From assembly GCA_015680685.1 (NCBI GenBank), contig MNCI01011333.1:94937-158936 (forward strand): 64,000 nucleotides of DNA, written 5' to 3'. The notes beneath the pieces are model-generated. The model did not search any database, had not been told where the DNA came from, and saw nothing but the letters and a program-made list of their open reading frames with translations. The DNA is from Gnetum montanum. Taxonomy: Eukaryota > Streptophyta > Gnetopsida > Gnetales > Gnetaceae. Below, piece after piece: positions 12,001-24,624 of the stretch (position 1 is the first letter of the stretch; every line of letters begins with the position of its first letter). Made by a program: the position numbers and the translations under genes.

Positions 12001-12900
12001 AAATAAATTAATAGCCACATAACTAGAAAAAAATGTTCTCATAGAAATAACCCAAAATCAATAAACAAAAAACACTCACTTTGCCTATATGACGTAGGCT
12101 TCATAGAAGCTCTATAAGATGGGTTTGCTTCTATGTCATTGAGAGATGGATTTCCTCACCAACCATTTATCATTCCATTTACTAGACATTTCTTATAAGC
12201 CTTAGGATGACATCCAATGCTTTCTTCAAAGTCACCCTCTAATTGCTCAACTACTAAACACTTCTAAAGTTGTGTGGTCTAGGAGCAAGAGGTTGTCACT
12301 TTTGATTAAGCCTCACTCATCCATCCTAAACCTGTAAGCAAGTGAAAGAATAAGAAAACATCATAACTTAAGCACATAATGAAAGAAAAATAACCATGAA
12401 CCAAAGATAACAATCTTACTTATCCTTTTATGTAGTAGATGGTGCCTTGAGGATTTTGAAATCATGTATGAACATGGTGACCAACAATCAAAGTGTTATC
12501 CATGTTGTATTAGCTAAACTTTGGCATCTTCCAAATTATAGACAATTTTCAAATGCCCATAGTAGTTGTTTCATCATTATTCTTTTCCTCAAGAACATCA
12601 GGTTCATCAATCAAGAACTTGATGATTAGTCTAGAGGAACCTGGCAGTAGGGTTTTCACTATTACTATTGCTATCTCAAAGGCCAAGGGTAACCAAACCA
12701 TCACACTATAATTCTAGAGTAGGTAGGCAAGAAAGTCCTTGGCCCTTGCCCTAAACCATATGCCACAGTGTCTCCACTTCATATATGGAGCTAGAGTGTT
12801 GGGTCCTGGGAGATGGATGTAGTAGAGGAGCCCCACCATCTCTATGACCACCAAGATCGGCTTCAAGAAAGCCTTGTAACACCCAACACATAATTTTCAT
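9000..12900 (-). pseudogene. Minus-strand multi-exon accessory pseudogene inside element A
   Basis: Several protein-like blocks on minus alternate with AT-rich gaps of about 90-150 bp. Two gaps are canonical short introns: 12332-12419 (GTAAGAT...TTACAG, 88 bp) and 11984-12079 (GTGAGT...TGTCTAG, 96 bp). Blocks seen are about 12420-12890, 12080-12331, 10830-11983, 10230-10720 and 9216-10085. One block (11755-11498) contains HGVIIFLDINASIFSDLFNVP, of the G-x-x-I-x-F...LF-x-[IVL]-P style seen in plant retroelement accessory proteins. The C-terminal part (9970-9420) is Lys/Glu-rich and helix-like, with a tandem duplication of a [NT]NKD..DCKDF.EAQV unit. It ends with about 64 open codons (9420-9226). 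Tat elements are known to carry antisense extra ORFs, so this may belong to A or be a separate captured gene. The function is unknown. Confidence 0.5.
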
Positions 12901-14389
12901 AACCATGGAAAACAAAAACTAAAATTAAAAACTAGAATTAAACAAAAACATCAAAATAATAATGAGATAACATTACAACTACTACAAAAAAATTTTTAGC
13001 CTTATAACCAATCAACATTGTAACCAACACTTAGACAAAACTACCAATGAAAATAATATACATCCAATAGACATGATAGTTTAAAACTAAAATTTTGACA
13101 ATGATTGATCATAACTGAAAATATGGACTTGATAGTTTAGGACTAAAAATGTAGAAAATAATAGTGGAGGACTAAACTTTTAATTTCCATGTTAATCTCC
13201 ACACTTAGGAAAAACTCAAAATATAACCTAAGTCTATAACTTAGATTCAACTAAAATCTACACTTCACACCAGAACGGCCATAGGAAATTGCTTACAAAA
13301 ATACCAAAAAAAATTTAATTTTTTTGAACCTATTCCAACCCCTTCCCAACATCCCAAACTATACCTAATATTATGGGTTGTAAAGGAAAAACATTTTCCA
13401 AAAGTCTCAACATTGTCCATCTCCATAGGGGTAAATGTGTAACAACCATAAAACCACGATTTCGTGGGACTATATGGAAATGTCTGTAGAAAATTAACTT
13501 CCTTCATTTTTCAATGATTTCATAGCCGTTGGACTCATAAAACCATGAACTACAATATAATAACAAGAAAACACAAAAATCATCAACCATATTTTCATAA
13601 AAAATTACACAATTGACTTGACTATTGCCCTCATGCTGGAAACCCATTTTCACGCAAGCTCACAAAAACAACAATAAAAATCAAACCGTTTATCCAAATA
13701 CGATGGTTCAAAATTTGTTGGAATGCTCAAAAGATAAACTACAATCCTATAAGTAGAAAGTTTAAATTTTCAAGTATGCTTGCTGCAGAAAAAAATACAA
13801 ACCTTATACAAAAAATGATAAAAAATGTGAAAAACCCACTTGACGCAACCTGATGGAAATAGTCATAGAAAATTATTTGTAAGGTGGAATCAAGTGGTTC
13901 AAAAATCTTGCTAATCAAAAAATAGTAGCCAATAACCCTATAACCTTAAAAAAAATTAAAAACCTAGCCTTTTTCTCAAAAAAGAATTCAAAAGTAGTGT
14001 TTATTTTTTGATTGAAAACAACAAAAAAGTTATGGAAAACATGGAACTAGCATTTACACAAAATCCAAAGGCAAAGTGACACTAAAAATGAATAACCATG
14101 GCCTAGATTTATGATGGGATTTTTACACAATCTCAAAATAATGAATATAGAAGCCTAGATTTGAGAAATGGAACAAACCCAAAAAATGGAATACATGGAA
14201 CACATGGAAAAACTGGTGAGGATGGTATACTTGGGAAAGATGGTGGTTGAAATCTTTCCAATCTTTGGATAAGGAAGGCGTGGTAAGCCCTAGGTAGCTA
14301 TCGCTACCTTTTCCAATGTAAGAGTCCTAGTGGGAGCGTTCTTCTTCACCATGGTGCTAGAAATAGGTGTTGGAAACACTGAAGTTCTT
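12901..14389. other. AT-rich non-coding stretch in element A
   Basis: No coding sequence or known element end is recognised. A short imperfect repeat, TGGAAAT[GA]GTC followed by TAGAAAATTA, occurs at about 13468-13497 and 13855-13875. The text from 14280 grades into the satellite-like array. Confidence 0.4.
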
Positions 14390-17300
14390 TGGTTTTTAGT
14401 AGTCCTAGAGTGACTACATTGGCTATAGTACCATAAGTAGCTGTGACTATGCTAAAGCTAGGTAGAAATGGCTATAGTAGAGCTCCAACTTGGGTGTAGT
14501 AGTGAGAAAGTATGAAAATGACAATGATTCTTGCAGGTTTTTTCCAACAAACTAGGCCTTACTCCTAAGTGTCCAACTTGAAACCTTGGTTTCTATGCAC
14601 AACTCCACTTCACTTGGTGATCAAATTGGAAACTAGGGTCTATGTTGAGTTTTGAGAAGATTTTGAGAAAACTTACTAATTTCAAGTGGGCCCTACTAGA
14701 TGCTCCAAAGTTGGCACCAAGAAAATGACTACACTAAGAGTTTGGGGTTTCAGGCTTGACTATGCTAAAGCCTACACTCTTGAAAATCTTGGGATAACAA
14801 ACACCTTTCATCCTACCTTCTTAAACCCTAGCATGAGCTCCATACAGTCCTAGAACATGGTTGAGTGTAGTAAACTTTGACAAAATTTAATTATTTTCCA
14901 TGACTATGCTAGGGAAACCTAGGGACTATGCTAGGCCAATGTAGTCCCAGTTGATGCCCATCATTGTCCATAGTGAGAGAGACTTCTCCTAGTCTATCTA
15001 GCCTCCAATCGACTCTACATCAAAATACCATCTTTCTAGACCCTAGTCTGAGCTCTCGATAGGCTTGAAACATGTCAAATGCAGTAAATTGTGTCACTTT
15101 CTCCCTCTTTCCCATGACTACATTGGGGAAACCTAATGACTACATTAGCCCAGCATAGTTATAGGGTTTAAGGATTAAATGGATTATGCAGATCATCACA
15201 CACCTCTAACACTACATCTCAAAGACTCCACAAGTCTCCAAGACCCTTAGTGACCTCAAACTACTAATTGATTAACCAAAAACTTAGAGAAAACCTATAA
15301 ATATGAGTTTCCAGATGTGACTACACTGAAGACTTAGAGGACTGCATTAGGCCAGCATAGTTCCAATAGTTTCCTAGCGTAGTCCATCCAAAATCCACAA
15401 ATTAATCATGCAAAAACTCAAAACTAGCTCTAAGGGCTTTCAAACCATGCTAGACTAAAAGTTAAGCCAAGATTTTATCATGTCTTAACTCAAATGAAAT
15501 TTTCCAAGAGTCACTACATTGGGCCTACTCAGGCATTGGTGGTGGCTAGTGTAGTCCACTTAGAATACCTTGGACAACTCATCTTCTAGTCCAGCTTGCC
15601 TCCTGAGAATCACAAAACTGAAAACTTAGACTAACCTTGCCACTTTTTACCAATTCCTTCCATGTCCATGTTAACTACACTAATGAAAGATCAGAACTAT
15701 GCTAGCCCAGCATAGTTCCTACCCAGAATTGACAAAATCCACCAAAAACCACTCAAATTGACTTCAAGTAAACCTTGAAACCCCATTTGAGCCTTTTTGA
15801 CCACAAAACCTCTAATTTTTTACCATTGCAACCTTGAATATGCTGAAGGGATCAAGTGACTAAACTAGGTTAGCATAATCCTTGCCAAAGCCTAGCATAG
15901 TCCACCAAAAACTGATTAAAATTTATCAATAGTGACTTAAACCTATTGTCGATAAACCCTAAAATCTTATCTAAGCTTGTTTGACTTTATAACTTACATT
16001 TTTGACCACTTTTGATGACAATAGCCTTTACTACACTAGAGAAAATTTGGGATTATTCTAGGCTAGTGTAGTTCCTATTAGGGCCCAGTGTAGTCCATGA
16101 AAAAAATAATAAAAAATTTCCAAAAATAACCTAAATTCACTTTTGAAGAGCCTTGGGGCCTTTTCGAAACCTACCTTGATCATGGAAGCCTGTATTGACC
16201 ATGCCAAAGAGCTAACTACACTAGGGAAAGTTGGGACTAGACTAGGCCAGTATAGTCCTTGTAATAGCCCAACATAGTGCACATTTTGGAACTCAACCCA
16301 AGCTAAATAAAACTAAGAAAACAACTTTTTCGATTGCAAGATCTTAATGAGATACATTAGGATCATTATACCTTAGATTTGATTTGGAATTCATCATTGT
16401 TGTACTACTAAACCTAAACTATGTTAAGGAGGATTGGGACTATGTTGGGCCTAGTGTAGTCCTTGTCAAGCCCTAGTGTAGCCCATCCCAAACTATCCCA
16501 AATTGACAAGAACAAGCTCAAATCCACTTCTAATGAAACTTAGAACCTCACTAGAGCCTGTTTGGTTATGAAACCCATTTTTTCTTATCATTATTGGTAG
16601 TCAAAACTTCAACTATGCTGAGGGATGATGGGACTACACTAGGCTAGTGTAGTCCTTGACTAGGCCCAACATAGTCCATCTAAACTTGCCAAACAATTGA
16701 TGAAAACAACTCATAGTTCACTTTTAGAAGTCCTGGGGCCCATTGAATTCAATTCTGGTAATAAAACTTATTTTTTCTATTTTATGAAACCCAACTACAC
16801 TCATTGAAAATTGGGACTATGCTAGGCTAGTGTAGTCCCTGCCTAGGCCTAGCGTAGTCCACCTAAAGATGATCAAAATTGCCCAAAAACTACTAAAATT
16901 AACTTTCATAAAGACATAGAACGTTGTTGGAGAATGCCCAAACCTTGGAACCTTGGGAAATAAGCCAAGATTCATCCTTTTTCATCATGTTTCCATCCTA
17001 ATTTGTTAACTACATTCAAAAGTGCACACCCAATGTAGTCACAAGGTATTTTATTCAAGAACCAAATAGGCATCAAAACTAGCCTTTTTGACACTAAAAC
17101 CCTAACCAGTAGCACTAGTGAACCTAGAAGCTGATTAACATGGTTGATTGAGCTCCAAAGCTCACCAAAATCCATTTCCCATTCATGAATACACTAAAGA
17201 AGCTAGTAACTACATTGTGCCAATATAGTCCTAGTAGGGAGGTAAAATTTGGCAACAAAAATCAACAATAAATAGCTTAGAATGGCCCAATATTAACCTA

Positions 17301-17620
17301 GAATGACCAAAACCATGCTCCCATGTTACCTAATCATAATTCAACTTTTTTTCATTCCTAGAAACTGCCTGATCTCATCTATTCCCTATGACTATGTTGG
17401 GGCCTACTAGCCTAGCATCATCACCACTAGGAACATGTGTTTTAGCCTTTATAAGAGTCAATTTTATGCCAAAACTTGAAAATCTTTAATACCCACCCCT
17501 ACACTACCTATCTAGACCATTGGGAGCTCAAAAATGATCATACTTAGCCCTGGAAATGACCCCTAAATATTGACTACACTAGACCAGCATAGTCATTAGT
17601 TAGGCCCAAGGTAGTCACAA
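14390..17620 (+). repeat. Degenerate satellite-like array, unit about 170-205 bp, with dyad core
   Basis: A core close to GGGACTACACTAGGCTAGTG followed by TAGTCC returns at about 14930, 15134, 15337, 15515, 15690, 15860, 16045, 16228, 16432, 16629, 16811, 17204 and 17569. Spacing in the best-ordered part is 170-205 bp. The core is a near-perfect 25-bp palindrome (GGACTACACTAG against CTAGTGTAGTCC). Most units carry a second half-site such as CCTAGTGTAGTCCA 20-30 bp later. Units between cores are poorly conserved. The same CTAGTGTAGTC words occur in A's LTRs, so the array may derive from LTR sequence. No coding is seen. Confidence 0.72.
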
Positions 17621-18355
17621 GGAAAATTTCCAATTGTACTTCAAAACAACCATAGAGTGATTTCCTCATGTGCCCAAACTCTCCTAACAATCTTATAGCT
17701 ACATATCATGGCCCACTAAGGCCAAAAACTATTAAAATCTAGCCCTGTTTGAATAGCATTAACTAAGTGTTACCATATGTATTTTTTTTGAATAGATTTG
17801 ACCTTATTTCATGGTGTTTTGACCTTTTTGTGCATTGTTAATCTTCAATGCCATCAGTTGACCTCATCTAGCCTCTACATCACTTTAATTTTATCATATC
17901 TACATTATTTTGTTTCTTATGATCTTTTTTGATCCTTGTGTAGCATTTGATTGGCGTTAAGTGATGGGGTTTGACCATCTTTGATCATCGTTTGACATAA
18001 TGTAACCATGGCTTGCCAAGGCCTTAAATTAGCAACATGGCTTGCCAAGGCCTTAAACTAGCAACATGGCTTGCCAAGGCTATAAACTGACAACATCACC
18101 TACCAAGGCTTTAGATTGGCAACATGGCCTAGCAAGGCCTTAAATTGGAAAAATCATAATCTTATTTCCCATGTTTTCATGGTATTTTATCTTGTTTTGA
18201 TCTTACTTGTCCTTTAGCTCACATTGTTTGCCTTCAACTACATCTTGTAGCCTTCATTGACCTTCTTTTCATCTTGTTTGTCATTGGAATAGCGTATGTT
18301 TGCATCTTTACTAAAGTATTTTATATCATTTTAACATGGTTTACAAATTTTTACC
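17621..18355. other. Spacer between the array and RT of element A
   Basis: This is AT-rich sequence without coding signal, apart from the minisatellite at 18007-18150 described separately. It is a T-rich, TTTGACC-containing stretch that leads into the pol reading frame at about 18360. Confidence 0.45.
18007..18150 (+). repeat. 29-bp minisatellite, five units
   Basis: The unit is close to ATGGCTTGCCAAGGCCTTAA followed by ACTAGCAAC. Three near-identical copies are followed by two diverged ones. Related units with the TTAAACTAGCAA core occur at 21915-21975 in this element and at four places in element B. Confidence 0.85.
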
Positions 18356-18359
18356 CAGG

Positions 18360-19615
18360 TGCCACTTAATGTGCTTATGATTGATATGCAAGATTGGAAT
18401 ATGGACACTTGGAAGAAAATCAATTTATCTTTGAACCTAAGTAGGCCTCATGGTGATTTTGAATGATGTATTTATCTTGATTGCCTAGATCTTAAGCTTG
18501 AGAGTCTTGTCAACCACACAACCACAATCAAAAAACCTCTAAAATGGCCTAAGAACCTAGCTAAAATCCTTTATCTAGAGATTGGAGACATTATTAAAGA
18601 CTCTCTAATTGAGGTTCTTGTCATGACATACAGTGGTGAGGAGAAAACCCTAAAATTAAGTTCCTCACTAGAACCTTAACAAGCTCAAGACATCACCATG
18701 GTCCTGCAAGACAACATTAAGGTCTTTTCCTAGCCATATGAAGATATGATAGGTCTAGATCCACATTTAGTCCAAAACAACATCATACTTGATCCTAGCA
18801 TTAGAGTCTTTAAGTAGAAAGTGTGTAAGATTAGACTTGATTTGGCCTTGGCAGTTCATGATGAAATCACAAAGCTCTACCAAGCTGGATTCATTATAGT
18901 TGTTGATTATGTAGAATGGATGTTCAACATAGTGGTAGTCCCTAAGAAAAATGGAAGTATTCGCATTTGCATAAATTTCTAAGACCTAAATAAGGAAACC
19001 AACAAAGATGACTTTTCTTTGCCTAGTATTGATCAACTTATCAATACTATAGCTGGACATGCCTTGTTATCCTTTATGGATGGGTTCTCAAGATACAACT
19101 AGATTAGGATCAACCCAGAACATTAACTCAGTATGACCTTATGATTCCTTTGGGTACCTTTTTCTATACTTCAATGTCATTTAGCCTTAATTATGTAGGA
19201 GCAACCTATCAAAGAGCCATGATATATATCCTTAGTGATTACCTACTAGGTTTTCTTAATGATCACATAGACAATATAGCCATTAAGTCTAGAGTGGCCA
19301 ACAACCATGCTAATGACCTAGATTTCATGCTTCAATGATGCCTCAAATATGAGCTTAGGCTCAATCCCAAGAAGTGTGTTTTTGGTGTCAAGGCCAGTAA
19401 GATGCTTGGCTTTGTAGTGTCTGAAGTAGGGATACATGTCAATCTTGATAAGGTTAAGGCCATATCCAACTTGGTAGCACCTACTAACCTTAAGAAGCTT
19501 TGGGGATTGCAAGGAAAATTAAAATTTATTCATAGGTTCAATTATAGTCTTACAAATAAGTTCCAGCCCATGCAACACTTGATTAAGAAAGGAGTTCACT
19601 ATGAGTGGATGGCTT
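18360..19615 (+). pseudogene. pol: Reverse transcriptase, element A (Tat lineage)
   Basis: The reading contains, in order, YEDMIGLDPHLVQ (about 18735), KLYQAGFIIVVDYVEWMFNI (about 18870), VVVPKKNGSIRICINF (about 18935), DDFSLPSIDQLI (about 19010), SFMDGFSRYN (about 19070) and GATYQRAMIYI (about 19200). LRLNPKKCVFGV and GIHVNLDKVKAI follow. These are the ordered RT motifs of Tat-type Ty3/gypsy pol. The catalytic YxDD box is degraded: it reads HIDNIAIKS at about 19263, with the second Asp changed to Asn. Stops (mostly TAG) and a frameshift near 19140 break it. The enzyme would copy element RNA into DNA. Confidence 0.88.
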
Positions 19616-20100
19616 AATATCAAGAAACCTTTGAAAACCTTAAGCAAGAATTGGGATAACTACTGACAATCTATCCTCCACAAGAGTGTAAACCATTTTA
19701 CATCTACCTTGCTATCTCTAACACATCCATTGCCTCTCTACTCTTTTAGAAGTGAGATGATGAAGTGGATATGTCAATATACTACCTTAGACATGCATTA
19801 GTTACCCATGAGACTTGATATATTGAAGTTAAGAAGCATTTTCTAGCACTAGTCTTTTCATTGAAGAAGTGGAGACACCACCTCTTTAGGAGCTAGGTCA
19901 ACATCATTTGCAAAGATAACATTCTTAGAGTCATAACAATTACCATTTATGAAAGTATCCATATAGCCCAATGGAAAGCCATGATAGTGGATTTTGACCT
20001 TCATTATGTTTTCCAATCCTCTACAAAATGTCAAGCTATAGCCATACAACTTACAGCTTGACCTATTGATGACCATGCAACCATAGATCCTAAGTTTCTA
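19616..20100 (+). pseudogene. RNase H (first, Ty3/gypsy type), element A
   Basis: Directly after RT, the reading has an F-x-x-LK-x-EL motif, PFYIYLAISNTSIASLLF and YIEVKKHFLALVFSLKKWRHH, which match the plant gypsy RNase H core (normally LY.A.S..A.....). The usual catalytic Asp after the LY strand is replaced by Ala or Ile. The domain would degrade the RNA strand of the RNA:DNA hybrid. It is broken by stops. Confidence 0.78.
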
Positions 20101-20109
20101 GATGAGCAT

Positions 20110-20480
20110 GTCAACACTATTAACCATGTGCTTGAGGATCATGAGGTAGTCATGAACTTTGATGGAGCTTCAACTACCCATGGGTTCAATGCTATTGCTA
20201 TGATAACCTTCTCGTTTGATGAAATCCAACCCTTAACTTATAATTTTAAGTTTCAATGCACCAACAACATAGTGGTGTATAAAGGTTTGATTAGGGAAAT
20301 GATGGTAGCTAATGACTTAGGAACAAATGTTTAATGATCAAGGATGATTCACAACTTGTGGTCAACCAAGTAATTGAGGTTTATGTATGTAAAGCCAAAC
20401 ATTTGCAAACTTACTGTCACTTGGGAAAGTAATTGATGCAACAATTTACAGACATTAATATCCAACACATACCCCAAACG
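20110..20480 (+). pseudogene. Second (archaeal-type) RNase H, element A
   Basis: The open stretch 20128-20334 holds VMNFDGASTTHGFNAIAMI and QPLTYNFKFQCTNNIVVYKG. This matches the second RNase H typical of the Tat lineage (W.M.FDGA......GAG and F.....TNN.AEY.AL), with Asp retained in FDGA and the E of AEY changed to V in VVYKG. Having two RNase H domains in tandem is the main reason for placing A in Tat. Confidence 0.85.
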
Positions 20481-21890
20481 AGAATGCTATAGCTAATGCC
20501 ATTGTAATGTTAGCCCTCAGTGTAATGCCAAATTTGTTTAGTAAGTTATCCACATTGACCATGGACTATGCTATTCCCATCATATAGAACATTGAAGATA
20601 CCTTTGTGGACATGGTTCATGTTGCTCTTGCAAGGTAGTGGTACGATGATATCAAGTTTTACCTTATGCATGGTGAATCCTCACAAGGCCATACTATTTC
20701 TCAAAAGGATGTTGTACATAAATGATCAAAATAATATGTCATTATAGGTGATAATACATTATGTTGATGGTCCTATGATGGCATATTATTAGTTTTCTTA
20801 GGTAGAACTGAAGCTAGAATAGTCCTAGAGAAAGTTTACGAGGATATTTGTGGGGGACATGCAGGACCTAGGGCTATGGCCTCTACAATTAGATGGTTAG
20901 GCTATTACTAGTCCTATATGGAAAACAACTACTTGCAAAAGGTTAAAACTTGTGATACCTGCCAATGGCATAGCAATCTCATACATGTATCATTGACTAA
21001 GTTACACACTACTCAGATCACTTGGCCATTTCAATGATGGGGGTTGGATATCATCGAACGAATAATGCCTAAATCTTGTGTAGGTCATAGCTTTATCATC
21101 ACCATGACTAAGTAATTTTCTAAGTGGGTTGAGGCTATTCCCTTAATAAAAAGCACATTTGAACATATCTATAGGTTCATCTTAGACAATATAGTAGCTC
21201 GTTGTTGCATACCTATGACCATAGTCATAGACAAGGAATCACAGTGTGGTAGCCAAGAAACAAAATTTTTTTATCACAACCTAGGCATTAAGCATTATTT
21301 CTTATCATTATATTATCCTCAAGCTAACAGACAAGCTAAGGCAAGCAACAAGGCTATCATTAAATTGCTTAGTAAAATGTTGAACAATAGCAAGCACAAG
21401 TGGCATGATAGGCTTGTCCACGCACTTTGGTTTATAGAACAACATACCGTAATATAATAGGTGTAACCTCATATATCCTTGTCTATGGTTTTTAAGCTAT
21501 TTTTCCTCTTGAATTGTAGGTATCATCACTTTGAGTAGCTCTATTTGACTTTATCAATGATGAATAGAATAGGGAGTTTCATACCATGGATCTAGACCTA
21601 GTGGAGGAGCAGTGTGTGCAAACACTTGCTCATATCAAACACTACTAGGTGAGGTAGAAATTCCAGAACCATCATAACCTAGGAAATTTCAAGATTAAGG
21701 AAGGAGACGTAGTCCTCAAAGTCATCTGAAATCATTTAGACAATTTTTTAGCCAATTGTGAAGGATCTTTCTTGATCACTGAGGCCTATGGAAATGGGGC
21801 CTATTGACTAGCAAATGTGGATGGGAGTGAGTTGCCTAATCTAGTCAATCATTCCTATCTAAAGCCATATTACATGTAGCTGATAACAAC
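20481..21890 (+). pseudogene. Integrase, element A
   Basis: The zinc-binding part is at about 20840-20960 (GGHAGPRAMASTIRW, then CDTCQWH), with the HHCC pattern largely kept. The core starts at about 21040 with WGLDIIERIMP (first Asp kept). It continues with KWVEAIPL (about 21125) and VIDKESQCGS (second Asp kept), then YYPQANRQAKASNKAI (about 21311-21358). In that last motif the catalytic Glu is Lys (codon 21338-21340; the family has GQxE). The open run 21215-21457 is the best preserved part, and the C-terminal domain (21500-21880) is full of stops. The enzyme would insert the DNA copy into chromosomes. Confidence 0.87.
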
Positions 21891-22899
21891 CAATAAGCTA
21901 GCCTACTTTACATGGACTACTAAGGCCTTAAATTGGCAACACGACTTGCTAAGACCTTAAACTGGCACCACATGTAACCTTTGGTAACTAGGTTTGTTGA
22001 CTATTCTATATGGTCTTATGTATTTCATTTTAACAACATGAATTTTTTCATATGGTTTTCTTTTCCTTGGAGTTATGCTTGTAGGGTGAAGCTTGAAGTC
22101 ATTGTGGAGGTGCAACTCATCATAGTGGCAAGTGACCATGTGACCTTGATGTGCAAGATTCGATGAGTTTGTCCCGCTACACCAAGAGTGCTTGTCTCAT
22201 ATCACTTCCATTACCATTCCATTGAGCCCAACCTTGTAGCCTAATTATAACCTTACTTACCTTCGATGAAAATGTTAATTGATGTTTAGCACCAATACTA
22301 TGGTTGTACGACATTACTTTGTCATGCTCCACCTCATCCATTATCAAGACCATTGAGTGTAGCACACCTCATTCAATGGAAAACCATCTATTTCATTAAG
22401 TGTAACACATCTAACTTAATGGGAAGACCAAGTTAAACTGGACTTCACAAGAGAAACCCAATGAAGGTTTCACCCCATAAAAAAAGAGGAGGGAGAGAAA
22501 TTTTCCAAGAAATCGAGTAGCCAATGTAGCCCAAAGAATATATTTATAGCTCCAAACATAAAAAGGGAGGAGCCTAATGGCCAAACTAATGTTGGAGCAT
22601 GGTGTTGGTTCCTCAAATGCATTTATTGAGTGAACCACACTTCAAAGCATGAAGTGTGAAGCTTAAATGAATTGACCAGCATGTTTGTGCCACAATTGTA
22701 GCCATGATGTCAACACTTGGAATGCATTGTTAGCCTTCATAACCATTTCCATATCACCTTAGTACCTGTTACCCCATCATAATATCACCCGATCATCATG
22801 AGCACTCTTGAGCATCACTCGACATTACTAAATCAAATGTGGAGAGGAAATTTGGGGGGGGGGGGCCCTAAAGTAGGGTTTTTTATTTGTTGTTGATGN
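21891..22899 (+). other. 3' untranslated region of element A with minisatellite and polypurine tract
   Basis: This is non-coding. Two units of the TTAAACTGGCA minisatellite lie at 21915-21975. The AACCCAATGAAGGTTTCACC block followed by a purine-rich stretch (22458-22510) has a counterpart in B at 36826-36930. A strong polypurine tract (GTGGAGAGGAAATTTGGGGG and a longer G run, 22840-22865) precedes the right LTR. An N at 22899 marks an unresolved base at the LTR start. Confidence 0.65.
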
Positions 22900-24150
22900 A
22901 AGTAGAGAAAGGTACCCCATAACCATATTTGGGCCTGAGAAGCTCAAAATTATCTTTGGAATGGCTAAAATTGGCATTTCCATGGTTTCTTGTAGGGGTA
23001 TATCGCCAACTACGTTGGAGCCATCAACTCCAACTGGGGCTATAGTACACATGCTGCTATAGTAGACACGGTGCTATAGTAGATGGAAAATTGCTAGCAT
23101 AGTTACCACCAAGACCTAGTAGAAGTGTAACATTAGAATTGGAATTTCCATTTTTCCAATAGTGGCCAGCATAGTCATTTCAAGTTTTGATCAAGTTTCT
23201 AGTGTAGTTGTAGCTCCAGCATACTCCATCAAAGCCAGTGTAGTAAGAATGGTAATAGCGTAGTCATAAAAGTCTATTTACCATTTATAGTAAATGGATG
23301 GATTTTGTGGTTGTAGTTAATGCTAGACTTACTATAAATGATAACTACGTTGAAATTTGGTAGTTGTTGCACCTACAAATTGACACCAATCTATTAGCAA
23401 TAATGTTAGTGATGCATAGACCCAAAAATAGCCACACCGATCCTATATATATGAAATGGAAACATCGTATTCCAATTACAAGTTTTTGGCATCTACAACC
23501 TTCACAGCAGTTCTGAACTTTCACAAACATCAAAGCCCATTACAACCTTGCAACATTTTTTGGTAGCAAAAACTAGTACTACATTGGGCATAGTGACTTC
23601 CATATAGTGGCCATTGCACCAAAAAGTAAAAATTTAGTTTTGTGACCATGTTTTAGACCCTAGTGAAAACCAATGGGAAGTTGCTAGAAAGTAGATTTGG
23701 GAAGAAACTGGATTGTGGAGTTATCGTAGAACACATCCTACCTTCTCTAATGGACTTCAAGTTCCTACAAGCAACTTTTGGTGCTTTTGGCATAAAATTT
23801 GTACTTCATGAACCTTATTTTTTATTTTTATTTAAATAAATTTATTATTCATGTTGTGCAAGTTTTAGTTTATATTTTGATTTTTTGCATCTATTTTCAT
23901 TCTAGATTTGCAAGTTCTACTTTGTTTCTATTTCCATTTTTAACTTTTTTTCAATTTCCATTTTTGAAGCCATTTTTGTTTCTATTTGCATTTCCATTTA
24001 CACTTCTGTAAGTCTCTAGGTAATTGGAAAGATTGTTCAAGGCACCTTGAATACCAATTTTGGAGTCCCTTGGGATTCAAGGTTAAAACTATTCCAATGC
24101 TTGGATCTTTTGGTTTCGAGTACAACAACTAAAATTTCTAGCTTCAATAG
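22900..24150 (+). repeat. Right LTR-like copy of element A (3' end truncated)
   Basis: This is the partner of 1-1224. Similarity stops abruptly after CTTCAATAG at 24150, where the minus-strand gag scrap of element G begins. The continuation seen on the left after 1224 is not found beyond G near 53830, so the junction is a truncation or deletion rather than a clean insertion. Confidence 0.75.
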
Positions 24151-24624
24151 TGGTGGCATCCCTCACAAATATGGGTTCTACCATTGTTGGTAGCAATCTT
24201 GAGGTTAAGGTAATATTCCACTTAGATAGTACTATTATTGGTGAAACTATTGCTTGTAGTTGTCTTTAGGATAAGGCAAGCTCTTAGGTGCTTACCTTTT
24301 GAAGAACTTTACATTTAACACATAAATCCTAGAGTCCTATAAGTGTGACAAGATGATGCAACAATCCTTTGGATGTTCATATTGGTAGATGTTATATCCT
24401 TTATAATCTGATTCAGAAATTGCAACTTCTTCAACTTTAGTAGCTTTTTCTTTCTAATGGTAATAGTTCCTTCATGTGTGATTCTTTTTCCTTTTATCTT
24501 TATGCTTGGTTCTTCCCTATTCTACCTTCTTCTCCAAAATTTTTAATGTGATTTAAAACTTTTCATTAATAGAGCTCCATAACTTGCTAACCTTAGCTAA
24601 ATTTCCATAATAGATTTTTGGATT
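24151..24624 (-). pseudogene. gag: gag C-terminus and nucleocapsid fragment of element G (Athila-like)
   Basis: On minus this aligns with C's gag at about 28199-28680. It shows LAKVSKLWSSINEKF (C has LAKVHKLWDSLDEKF), then a Lys-rich stretch, then a degraded zinc knuckle YNIYQYEHPKDCC (C has CDICQYEHPMGCC). A Pro/Gln-rich tail ending at the GGTGGCATCCC block follows. The reading is broken by stops. It is contiguous with 25537-25639 once the solo LTR is removed. Confidence 0.8.

Noticed and set aside
18007-18150. Evenly spaced repeats suggesting a CRISPR array
   Set aside because: Units are directly adjacent with no spacers, and this is a plant genome; it is a minisatellite.
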